Assembly (NCBI RefSeq): GCF_002939865.1
Contig: NZ_MDEE01000006.1
Span: 62,001-126,000 of the forward strand
Direction: 5' to 3'
Length of the DNA stretch: 64,000 nucleotides
Source: Xanthomonas dyei
GTDB taxonomy: Bacteria; Pseudomonadota; Gammaproteobacteria; Xanthomonadales; Xanthomonadaceae
Shown: positions 1-9,185 of the stretch, piece after piece
Layout: each line of letters opens with the position of its first letter
How positions within the stretch are numbered: the stretch's first letter is position 1
Position numbers and translations under genes: made by a program
Notes under the pieces: model-generated
The model's input: the letters and a program-made list of their open reading frames with translations, nothing else
What the model was told of the DNA's origin: nothing
Databases searched by the model: none

Positions 1-474
1 CACACTGATGCGGCTCTGCGCAAAGCTCTGGCGCAGACGCTGCACGATGATTTCGTCGCGCACCGAAGCACGGAAGTCGCCGTAAGCCATGCCGTCGGCA
101 GCCAGCTTCTGGCGCAGACCATCCACGGTGGTGCCGTTCTGCTGGGCGATGCTGGCGATGGCGCGGTTGAGTTCCTCGTCGCTGACGCGGATGCCGCTGC
201 CATCGGCACGGCCGACCTGCAACTTGACCAGGACCAGGCGCTCGAGCACCTGCCGCTGCAGGACATCGTCCGGCGGCAGCTGGTTTTCGCGACCGGCATA
301 CTGCGACTTGACGTTGCGCACAGCGCGATCGAGCTCGCTCTGCAGCACCACGTCTTCGTCCACGATAGCGGCGATACGATCCAGCGGCTGGGATTGCTGC
401 GCCGATGCCACCGGCGAGACCGTGCTGGTGATTACCAGCAACGAGGCAAGAAGAACAGAGAAAGGCTTGGTCAT
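1..474 (-). CDS. surA: Periplasmic chaperone / peptidyl-prolyl isomerase SurA (N-terminal part)
   Basis: SurA escorts unfolded outer-membrane proteins, including LptD, through the periplasm. Only the N-terminal ~158 residues are in the window; the gene runs off its left edge. The protein opens with MTKPFSVLLASLLVITS and a Sec signal peptide ending in ASA, followed by the SurA N-terminal helical region (LDRIAAIVDEDVVLQSELD). The parvulin domains would lie outside. The ATG at 474 overlaps the lptD stop by 4 bp (ATGA), so the two genes are translationally coupled, the usual lptD-surA arrangement. Identity is firm from the N-terminal signature plus this neighbour. Confidence 0.95.
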   Translation of the reverse strand, partial: MTKPFSVLLASLLVITSTVSPVASAQQSQPLDRIAAIVDEDVVLQSELDRAVRNVKSQYAGRENQLPPDDVLQRQVLERLVLVKLQVGRADGSGIRVSDEELNRAIASIAQQNGTTVDGLRQKLAADGMAYGDFRASVRDEIIVQRLRQSFAQSRISV

Positions 475-2915
475 GGAATCAGGTTCGGATCGTAATCGTC
501 CGGATTGGTCGTGGTGTTGCTGGGCGGGACCAGGTACAGGTCGTCGCGGTAATAGCCGAGAATAGCACGGCGCAAAGTGCGGTCCGTGTTCTGGCCAAAC
601 GAACTCAAGCCCTTGAGCACGAACTCGAACTGGATGGAGTTGTCCATCTCGCCGTCGCGGTTGCGCACGAACCGGCGCACCAGCGCGCGCACCGCCAGGC
701 AGCAGCTGTCCCACTGCACGCCGCCGATGATCTCCAGCGGTTTACGGTCCAGCAGCGAGTAGTAGTAGCGACCGACCGCACTCCAGGTGGGATTGATCGG
801 ATACAGGAACGAGAAGTCGGCCTGCTTGAGCTGGTCGCTGTCGTCGATCAGGTTACGACGGTAGCGGTAGGCCAGATTGATGATGCCGTCGTTGCCCAGT
901 AGATAGCGGGTGCGCAGGCTGGCCAGGTCTTCCTTACGCGAGTTCGGGTTCCACTGATACGTGGCGCCCATCGACCAGCGATCGTTGATCATGTAGTTGG
1001 CATCGGCCACCCAGGCGGACTTGCCCTGCTCAATGGGCTGTTCGCTGCCTGCCGCGGAGTTGGTGCTGTTGTTGATGGTGACCAGCGAGTCGTTGAAGTA
1101 CAGGATCTGGCCGGCGCTCAGCGACAGCTTCTCGCGCCCGTCGTCCTGGCGCAGCCAGCGCGAGGTGACCGCCAGGGTCAACTGGTTGGCATCGTTCTGG
1201 CGGTCTGCGCCGGTATAGCGGGTGTCGCGGAACAGCTGGCCGTAGCTGAAGGTGAACGGACGGGTGTCGAAGACCGGCAGGTCGTCCTGGTCGCGGTAGG
1301 GCACGTACAAGTAGTACATGCGCGGTTCCAGCGTATTGAGATAATTGGTGCCGAACAGCGAGGTTTCCCGGTCGAAGTACAGGCCGGCGTCCAGCGAAGC
1401 GATCGGCAGGCTGCGCGTGGGCGTGCGATTGCCGGTCAACGGCGGGGTATTGGCCAGCGTCGAATCCAGTTGGTAGGCGGTGTAACGCCAGGCCACCGTT
1501 GGCGTTACGAACCAGGCTGCACCCGACAACGGCATCGAGATATAGGGTTTGACGTCCAGCCGCGAGCCGCTGCCATATTCCCTGTTGCGGATATTGGTGC
1601 GGACGTAATCATCATCGTCGTCATTGCCAGTATTGCCCCCATTTAACGGGGGTCTAACCAGATAAGAGTCGTCATGCGTAAAACGCACCGCCTCGGCATA
1701 CACACCCGCCTCAAAAATGCCGAACGGCTTTTCCCAGGTGAAATACGCACGCGGCTGCCGGTTGTAGGGCAACGCCTGCTCGTCCAGGGTGTAGTCGGTC
1801 AGCTGCCAGCGGTCGGCCATCAGGCCGGCGGTCCAGGTTTCGCCGGTGCCGTAGATGCCGATGGTGCTCTGCAGGCTGGACGCCGAGCCCATGCCGTTCA
1901 GACGGCTGGTGAAGTCTTCCACATAGCGGGTGTCGCTGACCCAGGAAATGCTGCTGCGCGCCTGCCAATGGCTGTTGACGTTGTGGTAGCCGCTATAGAA
2001 AACGCTGCCACGGTCCTTCTCGCGCAACTTGTCGTTGGGTAGGTAGTTGCCGGTGATTTCGCCGCGACCGCCGTCGTACAGATAGCGGAACTCGGTGCCG
2101 AACATGAAACCGCGTTTGCTCATGTAGCGCGGCAACAAGGTGGCGTCGTAATTGGGCGCCAGATTCAGGTAGATCGGCTGCAGGTAGTCGAAACCGTTAC
2201 GCCCGGACAGGCCGAACTGCGGAAACAGCAGGCCGGTCTGGCGACGGTCGTCGATCGGGAACTTGAACCACGGGAAGTACAGCACCGGCACCTTGCCGAT
2301 CTGCAGCACGGCGTTACGCGCGGTACCGAAGCCTTCTTCGTTGTCGACGTCGATTTCGGGCGCGCGCACCCGCCAGATCGGCTGCGAGGGATCGCAGGTG
2401 GTGTAGGTCGAACGATGCATCTGGCCGACCTGGCCTTGCAGGTCCACCGATTCCGCCACGCCATTGCCGCGGCGGTCCACCATCTGATACTGGATGTTGG
2501 AGACCTTGTGGGCGTCGGTGTCCTGATTGCCCTCGGCGCGGTCGGCGACCATGCGGAAGGAGGTGTCCTGGTAGCGGACATTGCCCTCGGCGATGTAATT
2601 GCCGGTCTCGGTATCCATGCGTAGGTTATCCGCGCCCAGGAACTGGTCGCCGCGCTTGAGCGCCACGTTGCCCTGGTACTGCGGAGTGGTGCTAGTGCCG
2701 GACAGCTGGTCGCCCTCGATGTCGGTCGGCAGCTGCTGGCGCATTTCGGCGGCCTTGGCGTCGGCGGCAGGGGCGCCCTCGAAACCAGGCAACGGGTCCA
2801 CGGCCGGGCACAGTCCCCAATTCAACGGCTTGTCGGCAGCCATGGCCGGAAGGCAGATGGCGATGCTCAAGGGCAGGGGCAGCAGGCGGAGAACTCGGCG
2901 CACGCGTGGATTCAA
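471..2915 (-). CDS. lptD: LPS-assembly outer-membrane protein LptD
   Basis: LptD, with LptE, inserts lipopolysaccharide into the outer leaflet of the outer membrane. The 814-residue protein has a signal peptide (ends AMAA, ~residue 27), a periplasmic OstA-like region (~70-230) and a long C-terminal beta-barrel. Four cysteines sit at 36, 174, 738 and 739, matching the pattern of the E. coli residues (31, 173, 724, 725) that form the two essential disulfides. The last residues overlap the surA start. An acidic insertion of five consecutive Asp near residue 430 is probably an extracellular loop. Length and cysteine pattern make the call secure. Confidence 0.97.
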   Translation of the reverse strand: MNPRVRRVLRLLPLPLSIAICLPAMAADKPLNWGLCPAVDPLPGFEGAPAADAKAAEMRQQLPTDIEGDQLSGTSTTPQYQGNVALKRGDQFLGADNLRMDTETGNYIAEGNVRYQDTSFRMVADRAEGNQDTDAHKVSNIQYQMVDRRGNGVAESVDLQGQVGQMHRSTYTTCDPSQPIWRVRAPEIDVDNEEGFGTARNAVLQIGKVPVLYFPWFKFPIDDRRQTGLLFPQFGLSGRNGFDYLQPIYLNLAPNYDATLLPRYMSKRGFMFGTEFRYLYDGGRGEITGNYLPNDKLREKDRGSVFYSGYHNVNSHWQARSSISWVSDTRYVEDFTSRLNGMGSASSLQSTIGIYGTGETWTAGLMADRWQLTDYTLDEQALPYNRQPRAYFTWEKPFGIFEAGVYAEAVRFTHDDSYLVRPPLNGGNTGNDDDDDYVRTNIRNREYGSGSRLDVKPYISMPLSGAAWFVTPTVAWRYTAYQLDSTLANTPPLTGNRTPTRSLPIASLDAGLYFDRETSLFGTNYLNTLEPRMYYLYVPYRDQDDLPVFDTRPFTFSYGQLFRDTRYTGADRQNDANQLTLAVTSRWLRQDDGREKLSLSAGQILYFNDSLVTINNSTNSAAGSEQPIEQGKSAWVADANYMINDRWSMGATYQWNPNSRKEDLASLRTRYLLGNDGIINLAYRYRRNLIDDSDQLKQADFSFLYPINPTWSAVGRYYYSLLDRKPLEIIGGVQWDSCCLAVRALVRRFVRNRDGEMDNSIQFEFVLKGLSSFGQNTDRTLRRAILGYYRDDLYLVPPSNTTTNPDDYDPNLIP

Positions 2916-3030
2916 CCAGTAAAATGGCGACTAGCTTGCCGCATACCCCGCATAGGGGCAATGAAGAGCGCCAGCGTGAAGAGGACGAGGTTCATCGCAA
3001 ACCGTGGCGCGACCGGCATTCTGCTAGAGG

Positions 3031-3939
3031 TCAGCGCAGGGCGGCGACGTGGGCAACACTGCTTTCGCGCAAGGCCTGCAGGTCGTAACCGCCCTCCAGC
3101 ATGGACACCACCCGACCCCGCCCATGCCGCTCGGCCAGGGTACGTAGCGCGCCGGTCAGCCAGGCGAAATCATCGTCGTCCAGCATCAGATCGGCCAGCG
3201 GATCGCGCAGATGCGCGTCGAAGCCGGCCGAAATCAGGATCAGCTGCGGGCGGAAGGCGTCGATCAGCGGCAGCATCTCGTCTTCCCACACGTTGCGGAA
3301 GCGCAAGCCATCGCTGCCGGGCGGCAGCAACAGATTGTGGATATTGCCGACGCCGCGCTCATGGACGCTGCCCGAGTGCGGGTAGAGCCCGGACTGATGC
3401 GTGCTCAGATACTGCACGGCCGGGTCGCGTTCGAAGATCGCCTGGGTGCCGTTGCCGTGGTGCACGTCGAAATCGACGATGGTGATGCGCTCCAGGCCAT
3501 GCCGGTCGCGTGCATGAGCGGCGGCCACGGCGATGTTGTTGAACAGGCAGAACCCCATCGACACCTGCGCGGTGGCGTGATGGCCGGGCGGGCGGACGGC
3601 GCAAAAGGCGGTGCGGGTGAGGTCCTGCATCACCGCGTCCACGGCGGCGATGCCGGCGCCGGCGGCGCGCAGGGCAGCCGCGCGCGAGGCCGGTACCATG
3701 CGGGTGTCCACATCCAGTTGGCGATAGCCTTCGAACGCGGTCTCCAGCACCGCGTCCACCTGTTCGCGCTCGTGCACGCGGCACAGGTCGCCCAGCTTGG
3801 CAAGCGGCGCCTCGCGCCAGTCCAGGTCCGGAAAGGCCGCGCGTAGGGCGTCGACGACCGCCTCCAGGCGGGCAGGGCTTTCGGGGTGTTCAGGGCCGGC
3901 GTCGTGACCGAGACAGGCGGGATGGGTGAAGACCAGCAT
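3031..3939 (-). CDS. Histone-deacetylase-like amidohydrolase (acetoin-utilisation AcuC / acetylpolyamine type)
   Basis: The 302-residue protein is a zinc-dependent deacetylase of the arginase/HDAC fold. Seen in the sequence are RPPGHHA with the tandem active-site His (120/121), VDFDVHHGNGT with zinc ligands Asp158 and His160, the downstream SAGFDAH motif carrying the third metal ligand, and EGGYD near the C-terminus. Bacterial members act on acetylpolyamines, acetylated lysines or related amides; the substrate cannot be told from the sequence. It sits alone on the minus strand between lptD and the cobalamin adenosyltransferase, 115 bp upstream of lptD, with no sign of functional linkage. Confidence 0.9.
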   Translation of the reverse strand: MLVFTHPACLGHDAGPEHPESPARLEAVVDALRAAFPDLDWREAPLAKLGDLCRVHEREQVDAVLETAFEGYRQLDVDTRMVPASRAAALRAAGAGIAAVDAVMQDLTRTAFCAVRPPGHHATAQVSMGFCLFNNIAVAAAHARDRHGLERITIVDFDVHHGNGTQAIFERDPAVQYLSTHQSGLYPHSGSVHERGVGNIHNLLLPPGSDGLRFRNVWEDEMLPLIDAFRPQLILISAGFDAHLRDPLADLMLDDDDFAWLTGALRTLAERHGRGRVVSMLEGGYDLQALRESSVAHVAALR

Positions 3940-3977
3940 GAGATGACGTTAGCCTTTTTGCCGTGCCGCGCACATGG

Positions 3978-4535
3978 TCAGCCGCGCCGGCGGTCGTGCC
4001 GCCACAGCACTTCCTGCTGGCCATCCACGCGTGCCAGCACGCGCGCCAGCACGAACAGCAGGTCCGACAGTCGATTGAGATAGCCGATCGCCTCGCTGCG
4101 CACTGCTTCCTGGCGCGACAGCGCCACGGTCTCGCGCTCGGCCCGGCGCACGATGGTGCGGGCCAGGTGGCAGCGCGCGGCCGCTTCGCCACCGGCCGGC
4201 AGGATGAACTCCTGCAGCGGCGGCAAGCTGTCGTTGAAGTGGTCCAGGTGGCGTTCCAGGGCCTGGATGTCGGCCGCCTCGATCGCAGCATGGCCGGGGA
4301 TGCAGAGCTCGCCGCCCAGGTCGAACAGCTGGTGCTGCACGGTGGTCAGCAGCTCGGCAATCGCAGTGGGCACGCCGGGCGCGGCCAGCAGCACGCCGAG
4401 CGCCGAATTGGCCTCGTCCACGATGCCGTAGGCGTTGACGCGCAAGGCATCCTTGCCGGTCCGGCTGCCATCGCCCAATCCGGTGCTGCCGTCGTCGCCG
4501 GTGCGCGTATAGATACGTGAAAGCCGGCTGCCCAT
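3978..4535 (-). CDS. Cob(I)alamin adenosyltransferase, PduO type
   Basis: Transfers the adenosyl group of ATP to cob(I)alamin to make coenzyme B12. The 185-residue protein has the N-terminal ATP-binding signature YTRTGDDGSTGLGDG, followed by DEANSALG, and the C-terminal helix YLNRLSDLLFVLARV with the conserved Arg-Leu-Ser-Asp. These are the hallmarks of the PduO/MMAB trimeric family rather than the CobA family. It lies 3 bp downstream of the DUF6580 membrane protein gene, so the two are probably co-transcribed, which suggests that the membrane protein also has a cobalamin-related role (inference). Confidence 0.93.
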   Translation of the reverse strand: MGSRLSRIYTRTGDDGSTGLGDGSRTGKDALRVNAYGIVDEANSALGVLLAAPGVPTAIAELLTTVQHQLFDLGGELCIPGHAAIEAADIQALERHLDHFNDSLPPLQEFILPAGGEAAARCHLARTIVRRAERETVALSRQEAVRSEAIGYLNRLSDLLFVLARVLARVDGQQEVLWRHDRRRG

Positions 4536-4538
4536 GAC

Positions 4539-5117
4539 TCAGCCGGCCTGACGCTGGCGATGGGGCGCAGCCAGGCGCTCGGCAACCACCTGGATGACGG
4601 CTGCGGCCGCGACGTACAGCGCGGCGCTGCGCAGGTACGGCCAGAGCCAGTCGCTGTAGTTCTTGAACCAGCCGGCGAGGGTGGGTTCGCTCACGCTGGC
4701 GCTGATCCAGTAAAAGCTGCCCTGGGCGATCAGCTGACACAGCGCCACGGCGATGAGCAGGGCAGGCACCAGCGCGACCAGCGCAGTCCATTGTGCCCCG
4801 TGATAGTGCCGGCGCAGCCATACACCACCGGCCCACAGCGCGAAGTACGCCGGGATCAGGCACCAGTACGCCGGCGACACACAGTAGTGCTGCCAGAAGC
4901 TCATGCCCTGCTGGGTGATGACCAGCCAGTCCACCGCGACCGCCAGGCCCATCAGCAGCGGGAACGCCAGTTTGCTGCGCGCAGCCAGATGAAACCCGCC
5001 GATGAAGAACACCGCCCAGGACGCGTCCGGGACCGGCGCGAAGTGATTGATTCGTGTGGCCGCCATCAGGACGGCAAGCAGGCTCAAAATCAGGGTGTCG
5101 TGCGAGCGAGAAGTCAT
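4539..5117 (-). CDS. DUF6580-type polytopic membrane protein
   Basis: A 192-residue protein with about five hydrophobic segments. Near the N-terminus it reads TRINHFAPVPDASWAVFFIG, which resembles the conserved NFxPV...A..LFGG pattern I associate with DUF6580 putative transporters, whose fold recalls ECF substrate-binding subunits. I chose ATG 5117 because upstream codons give no hydrophobic or conserved sequence and the hydrophobic segment begins right after MTSRSHDT. Its stop lies 3 bp before the cobalamin adenosyltransferase start. A role in moving cobalamin or a precursor is a guess from context only; the substrate is unknown. Confidence 0.7.
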   Translation of the reverse strand: MTSRSHDTLILSLLAVLMAATRINHFAPVPDASWAVFFIGGFHLAARSKLAFPLLMGLAVAVDWLVITQQGMSFWQHYCVSPAYWCLIPAYFALWAGGVWLRRHYHGAQWTALVALVPALLIAVALCQLIAQGSFYWISASVSEPTLAGWFKNYSDWLWPYLRSAALYVAAAAVIQVVAERLAAPHRQRQAG

Positions 5118-5294
5118 GCGCGGGGGTTGCCGGATTACAGGTGCGGGAGTGTAGCGTGGAACCTGGCGTGCCCGCGCCACTGCCTGGCCTGCGCCCGGCA
5201 TCGGCCGGCATGACAACGGCAGACCGGCTGGACGCGTCAACGTGTCTCATCCGGCGCGCACGATGCGCTGCTGGCGAGGGCTTATCATGGGGGA

Positions 5295-6503
5295 ATGACA
5301 CATCCACATGACGTTTTGATCGTTGGCGGCGGCCTGGTCGGCTCCAGCCTGGCGATTGCGCTGGACCGCCTCGGCCTGGATGTCGGGCTGGTGGAAGCCA
5401 CGCCAGCCGGCACGCCGCCGGCCGTGTTCGATCAACGCAATCTGAGTTTCGCCGCCGCCACCGTCAACGCCTTGGGCGTGCTGGGCGTGATGGCCAAGTT
5501 GCGCAGCCCACCCGGACCGATCCGGCGCATCCACGTCAGCCGCGCCGGCGATTTCGGACGCGTGCAGCTGGACGCCGCCGACTACGGGCGCGACAGCTTC
5601 GGGCACGTGGTGGTGGCTCGCGACTTCGGCGACGCCTTGCAGGCACGCCTGGACGAATTGACGCAGCTGCGCCGGTATCGTCCGGCGCGCTGCATCGGCG
5701 TGGAACCGGTGCAGGATGGCGTGCGCACGCTACGGCTGGCGACCGACGACGGCGAGCAGCGTGTCCGCGCCAGGCTGGTGGTCGGTGCCGATGGCAGCCA
5801 CAGCGCAGTGCGCGAACTGCTGCATATCGAGACCGACACGCACGATTTCCTGCAGACCTTGTTTGTGGCGCGTGTGCGCGCCTCCCGGCCGCCGGACGGC
5901 ACCGCGTGGGAGCGCTTCGGCGAGCACGGGCCGACCGCGCTGTTGCCGCGGGGCGACCGCCATTACGGCGCGATCCACTGCGTGGCACGCGCTGAGGCCG
6001 AGATGGTCGCCGCGCTCGACGAGGCCCGCTGGCTGGCCCTGCTGCAGCGCGCGGCCGGCTGGCGCGCCGGGCGCTTTATCGCCAGCGGCGAACGCAGCGC
6101 ATACCCGCTGGTGCAGGTGCTGGCCAATAACCTGATCGCCGAGCGCGTGGTGCTGCTCGGCAATGCCGCGCAGACGCTGCACCCCATCGGCGCGCAGGGC
6201 TTCAATCTGGGATTGCGCGACGCGCTCACCTTGGCAGAGCTGATCGAACACGATCGCAGCGATGCCGGAGCCGGCGCGCTGCTGGCCGACTATGTGGCGC
6301 GTCGACGCGTGGACCGCGAGCAGACGATCGGCTTCTCCAGCGGGCTGGCGCGGCTGACCGGCAATCCGGCACCCTTGCTGCGGCCGCTGCGCAGCCTGGG
6401 ATTGCTCGCGACCTCGCAGGCCGCGCCGCTGCAATCGATGCTGGTCGGCGGGGCGATGGGGTTCCGTGGCGATGTGCCGCAGCTGTGCCGGGGGATCGCA
6501 TGA
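5295..6503 (+). CDS. ubiH: FAD-dependent ubiquinone-biosynthesis hydroxylase (UbiH)
   Basis: A flavoprotein monooxygenase of the UbiH/UbiF/Coq6 family, 402 residues, which hydroxylates the aromatic ring of polyprenyl-phenol intermediates of ubiquinone at the inner membrane. Visible are the N-terminal Rossmann GGGLVGSSLA, the mid-protein VGADGSHSAVR, and the FAD-ribityl motif GNAAQTLHPIGAQGFNLGLRD that is near-diagnostic for the family. The start is preceded by GGGGGA. Its stop overlaps the next family member by 4 bp. Which of C4, C5 or C6 it hydroxylates cannot be assigned from sequence alone; the UbiH name follows common annotation of the first gene of such pairs. Confidence 0.88.
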   Translation: MTHPHDVLIVGGGLVGSSLAIALDRLGLDVGLVEATPAGTPPAVFDQRNLSFAAATVNALGVLGVMAKLRSPPGPIRRIHVSRAGDFGRVQLDAADYGRDSFGHVVVARDFGDALQARLDELTQLRRYRPARCIGVEPVQDGVRTLRLATDDGEQRVRARLVVGADGSHSAVRELLHIETDTHDFLQTLFVARVRASRPPDGTAWERFGEHGPTALLPRGDRHYGAIHCVARAEAEMVAALDEARWLALLQRAAGWRAGRFIASGERSAYPLVQVLANNLIAERVVLLGNAAQTLHPIGAQGFNLGLRDALTLAELIEHDRSDAGAGALLADYVARRRVDREQTIGFSSGLARLTGNPAPLLRPLRSLGLLATSQAAPLQSMLVGGAMGFRGDVPQLCRGIA

Positions 6504-7681
6504 GCCGCCGCGGTACGCGCGATGCGGTGATCGTCGGCGGTGGCGTGGTCGGCGCCGCCTGCGCGCTGGCGCTGGCCGACGCTGGTTTGAGCGTTGCGCT
6601 GGTGGAAGGGCGCGAGCCCGCGCGCTGGCATGCCGATCAGCCCGACCTGCGTGTCTATGCCTTCGCCGCCGACAACGCCGCGCTGCTCGACAGTCTTGGC
6701 GTGTGGGCCAGCGTGCGCGCCGGGCGCGTGCAGCCGTATCGGCGCATGCGGGTCTGGGATGCCGGCGGTGGCGGCGAGCTGCGTTTCGACGCCGACACCC
6801 TGGGCCGCGAACAACTCGGCTGGATCGTCGAACATGCGCTGCTGGTCGATCGCCTGTGGGCGGCCGTGCACAGCGCGGGGATCGAAGTGCATTGCCCGGC
6901 GCGTGTGGCCGAACTGGAGCAGGACGCCAACAGCGTGCGCCTGCGGCTGGACGATGGCAGCCGGCTGGAAGCGGCCATTGCCATCGCCGCCGATGGCGCG
7001 TCGTCTACCTTGCGCGACTTGACCGGCCTGCCGGTGTCGCGGCACGCCTACGCACAACGCGGCGTGGTTGCATTCGTGGAGACCGAACAACCGCACCAGG
7101 CCACGGCCTGGCAGCGCTTTCTGACCACCGGGCCGCTGGCGTTCCTGCCGTTTGCCGAAGGCCGCAGTTCGATTGTCTGGACCTTGCCCGATCGCGAGGC
7201 CGAGCGCGTGCTGGAACTGGACGATACGGCGTTTTCGCGCGAGCTGACCCAGGCCTTTGCTGCGCGCCTGGGCGCGGTACGTGTCACTTCCGCACGCACT
7301 GCGTTCCCGCTGCAACGGCAATTGGTGGAGCAGTACGTCAGTGGCCGCGTGTTGACCCTGGGCGATGCGGCGCATGTGGTGCATCCGTTGGCGGGGCAGG
7401 GCGTCAACCTGGGCTTGCGCGATGTCGCTGCACTTCGCGCGGAAGTGCGCGCCGCGCTGGCCAAACGTGCGGACTGGGCCGCGCCGCACCGGCTGCAGCG
7501 CTGGGCGCGCACCCGCCGCAGCGAAAATACCGTGGCCGCCTACGGTTTCGATGCGATCAACAACGTGTTTTCCAACGACGAGATGCACCTGACCCTGTTG
7601 CGCGGTGCCGCGCTTGGCCTCGCCGGCAGGTTGCCGCCGCTGGTCGATGTGCTGTGGCAACGCGCCTCCGGCGGCGCGTAA
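6500..7681 (+). CDS. Second UbiH/UbiF/VisC-family FAD hydroxylase
   Basis: A 393-residue paralogue of the preceding gene. It has GGGVVGAACALAL at the N-terminus, AADGASSTLRD in the middle and GDAAHVVHPLAGQGVNLGLRD for the flavin. I take ATG 6500, which makes an ATGA overlap with ubiH and has GGGGG just upstream, over an in-frame GTG at 6485. Tight coupling with ubiH argues for a distinct ring hydroxylation step in the same ubiquinone pathway. UbiF, UbiI or UbiM-type specificity cannot be separated here, so no symbol is given. Confidence 0.87.
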   Translation: MSRRGTRDAVIVGGGVVGAACALALADAGLSVALVEGREPARWHADQPDLRVYAFAADNAALLDSLGVWASVRAGRVQPYRRMRVWDAGGGGELRFDADTLGREQLGWIVEHALLVDRLWAAVHSAGIEVHCPARVAELEQDANSVRLRLDDGSRLEAAIAIAADGASSTLRDLTGLPVSRHAYAQRGVVAFVETEQPHQATAWQRFLTTGPLAFLPFAEGRSSIVWTLPDREAERVLELDDTAFSRELTQAFAARLGAVRVTSARTAFPLQRQLVEQYVSGRVLTLGDAAHVVHPLAGQGVNLGLRDVAALRAEVRAALAKRADWAAPHRLQRWARTRRSENTVAAYGFDAINNVFSNDEMHLTLLRGAALGLAGRLPPLVDVLWQRASGGA

Positions 7682-7694
7682 GCCATCTCGCGTC

Positions 7695-7722
7695 TGCCGG
7701 CCTGCGCTGTGGCTGGCCGGCA
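7695..7722 (+). terminator. Hairpin downstream of the ubi pair
   Basis: TGCCGGCC at 7695-7702 pairs perfectly with GGCCGGCA at 7715-7722 across a 12-nt loop, 14 bp after the stop of the second hydroxylase. There is no clear T-run, so this is a possible rather than certain transcription terminator. Confidence 0.4.
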
Positions 7723-7807
7723 TAGCTGACGTTCTATGTCTTTGAGCTTATAGCGCAGGCCGCATCTTCCATACGACGCACGCGGCCGGCGTGGCTACAG
7801 TCGCGCC

Positions 7808-8524
7808 ATGACTTCCGTTTCGCACACCTCCAGACCCACCTTGCTGCTGCTCTGCGGCCTGCTCTGCGACGCCGCTATCTGGCAACCGCAGCGCGACGCG
7901 CTGGCGGATCTGGCCGATGTGCAGGTGCTGGATTTTCCCGGGTTCGACAGCATCGCGCAGATGGCGGCCCACGTGCTGGCTGGCGCACCGCCACAGTTTG
8001 CGTTGGCCGGGCATTCGATGGGTGGGCGGGTTGCGCTGGACATCATGCGTCAGGCGCCCGAGCGGGTGACGCAGCTGGCACTGCTCGATACCGGCATTGC
8101 GCCGCGTCGCGACGGCGAACGCGAGGAACGCCAGGCGCTGGTGGATCTGGCGCAGACGCAAGGCATGCAGGCGCTGGCACTGGCCTGGTTGCCACCGATG
8201 CTGCACCCCGCACGCAGCGCCGATGCAGGTTTGATGCAAGACCTCAGCGCGATGGTGCAGCGGCAAAGCGCGCAGAGTTTCGCTGGCCAGGTCAACGCCT
8301 TGCTGCAGCGCCCGGATGCCGCGCCGGTGCTTGCGCAGATTCGCTGCCCCACCTTGTTGGGGGTCGGGCGCCAGGATGCCTGGAGCCCGCTGGCACGGCA
8401 TCAGGACATGGCGCGGCAGATTCCGCAGGCGCGTCTGGTCGTATTCGAAGATTGCGGGCATATGGCGCCGGTGGAAGCACCGGCTGCAGTCAGCACCGCG
8501 CTGCGCGAGTGGCTGAGCACGTGA
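7808..8524 (+). CDS. Alpha/beta-hydrolase fold protein
   Basis: A 238-residue cytoplasmic hydrolase without a signal peptide. The nucleophile elbow AGHSMGG places Ser70, an acid residue is likely in GVGRQDAWSP, and the C-terminal catalytic His is in DCGHMAPVEAP. These features fit the MhpC/BioH/RutD-like group acting on esters or C-C bonds of small molecules. It is the first gene of the plus-strand run leading into the aromatic-catabolism region, so hydrolysis of an aromatic ester or ring-cleavage product is plausible. The substrate remains unknown. Confidence 0.85.
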   Translation: MTSVSHTSRPTLLLLCGLLCDAAIWQPQRDALADLADVQVLDFPGFDSIAQMAAHVLAGAPPQFALAGHSMGGRVALDIMRQAPERVTQLALLDTGIAPRRDGEREERQALVDLAQTQGMQALALAWLPPMLHPARSADAGLMQDLSAMVQRQSAQSFAGQVNALLQRPDAAPVLAQIRCPTLLGVGRQDAWSPLARHQDMARQIPQARLVVFEDCGHMAPVEAPAAVSTALREWLST

Positions 8525-8632
8525 TCGCCCGTATCGCAGGCGGCGGCAGTTCGGTCGTCTCGGTCATTGCCCTGCGCTGAAACATCGCCAGCGCTTTAGT
8601 TGTGTCATTCCACCGCCAAGGGAGGCTGCTGC

Positions 8633-9064
8633 GTGTCTGCAGACATTTCGATCATCGTTGCGTGCGAACAATTGATTCGTCGGTTTGCCCTGCATAACGA
8701 CCGCCATGAGCACCAGGCGTTGGCTGCCCTGTTCACTGCCGACGGCGTCTTTGCACGACCGAGCGCGCCGGACGTGCCCGTGCATGGACGCGACGCGATC
8801 TTGGAGGCCTTCCGCGCTCGCGCGCCACGCAACACCTGTCATTTGATGCTCAATACCCTGGTCAGCGTCCAATCGAGCACGCTGGCCCATGCGCATAGCC
8901 ATGTGCTGCTCTACAGCGCACCGCAGACCGATGCGTCTGTTCCCTGGACGGCGCAGGCGCCTGCACTGATCGGCACCTTCGACGATGTGCTGGTGCACCA
9001 GGACAACCAATGGCTGTTCAAGCAACGCCTCGGCGCATTGCTGCTGCGCGTCGAGGCGCACTGA
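8633..9064 (+). CDS. SnoaL-like / NTF2-fold protein
   Basis: A 143-residue protein with the SnoaL_4 pattern: CEQLIRRFALHNDRHEHQALAALFTADGVFARP near the N-terminus and HGRDAILEAFRAR following. I chose GTG 8633 because GGGAGG lies 8 bp upstream; an earlier in-frame ATG at 8600 would add a Cys-rich stretch and has no ribosome-binding site. Family members serve as isomerases, dehydratases or small subunits of ring-hydroxylating dioxygenases. Here it sits between an alpha/beta hydrolase and an outer-membrane channel gene near a protocatechuate dioxygenase, so a role with aromatic substrates is likely but unproven. Confidence 0.75.
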   Translation: MSADISIIVACEQLIRRFALHNDRHEHQALAALFTADGVFARPSAPDVPVHGRDAILEAFRARAPRNTCHLMLNTLVSVQSSTLAHAHSHVLLYSAPQTDASVPWTAQAPALIGTFDDVLVHQDNQWLFKQRLGALLLRVEAH

Positions 9065-9185
9065 CCGAGAGTGATCGCTGCCTGCCTGTTCAACGATGCC
9101 GCCGGCCATTGCAGGCGACATCTCGACACTGCTCTCCCCCAAGTCGCGTTGCCTCAATCGCCCATCTTCGTTGGAGAATCGCCTA

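Noticed and set aside
5135..5147. A full cobalamin riboswitch upstream of the DUF6580 gene
   Set aside because: Only one short conserved block is recognisable; the B12 box and the rest of the aptamer cannot be found, and the start codon follows within 20 bp.
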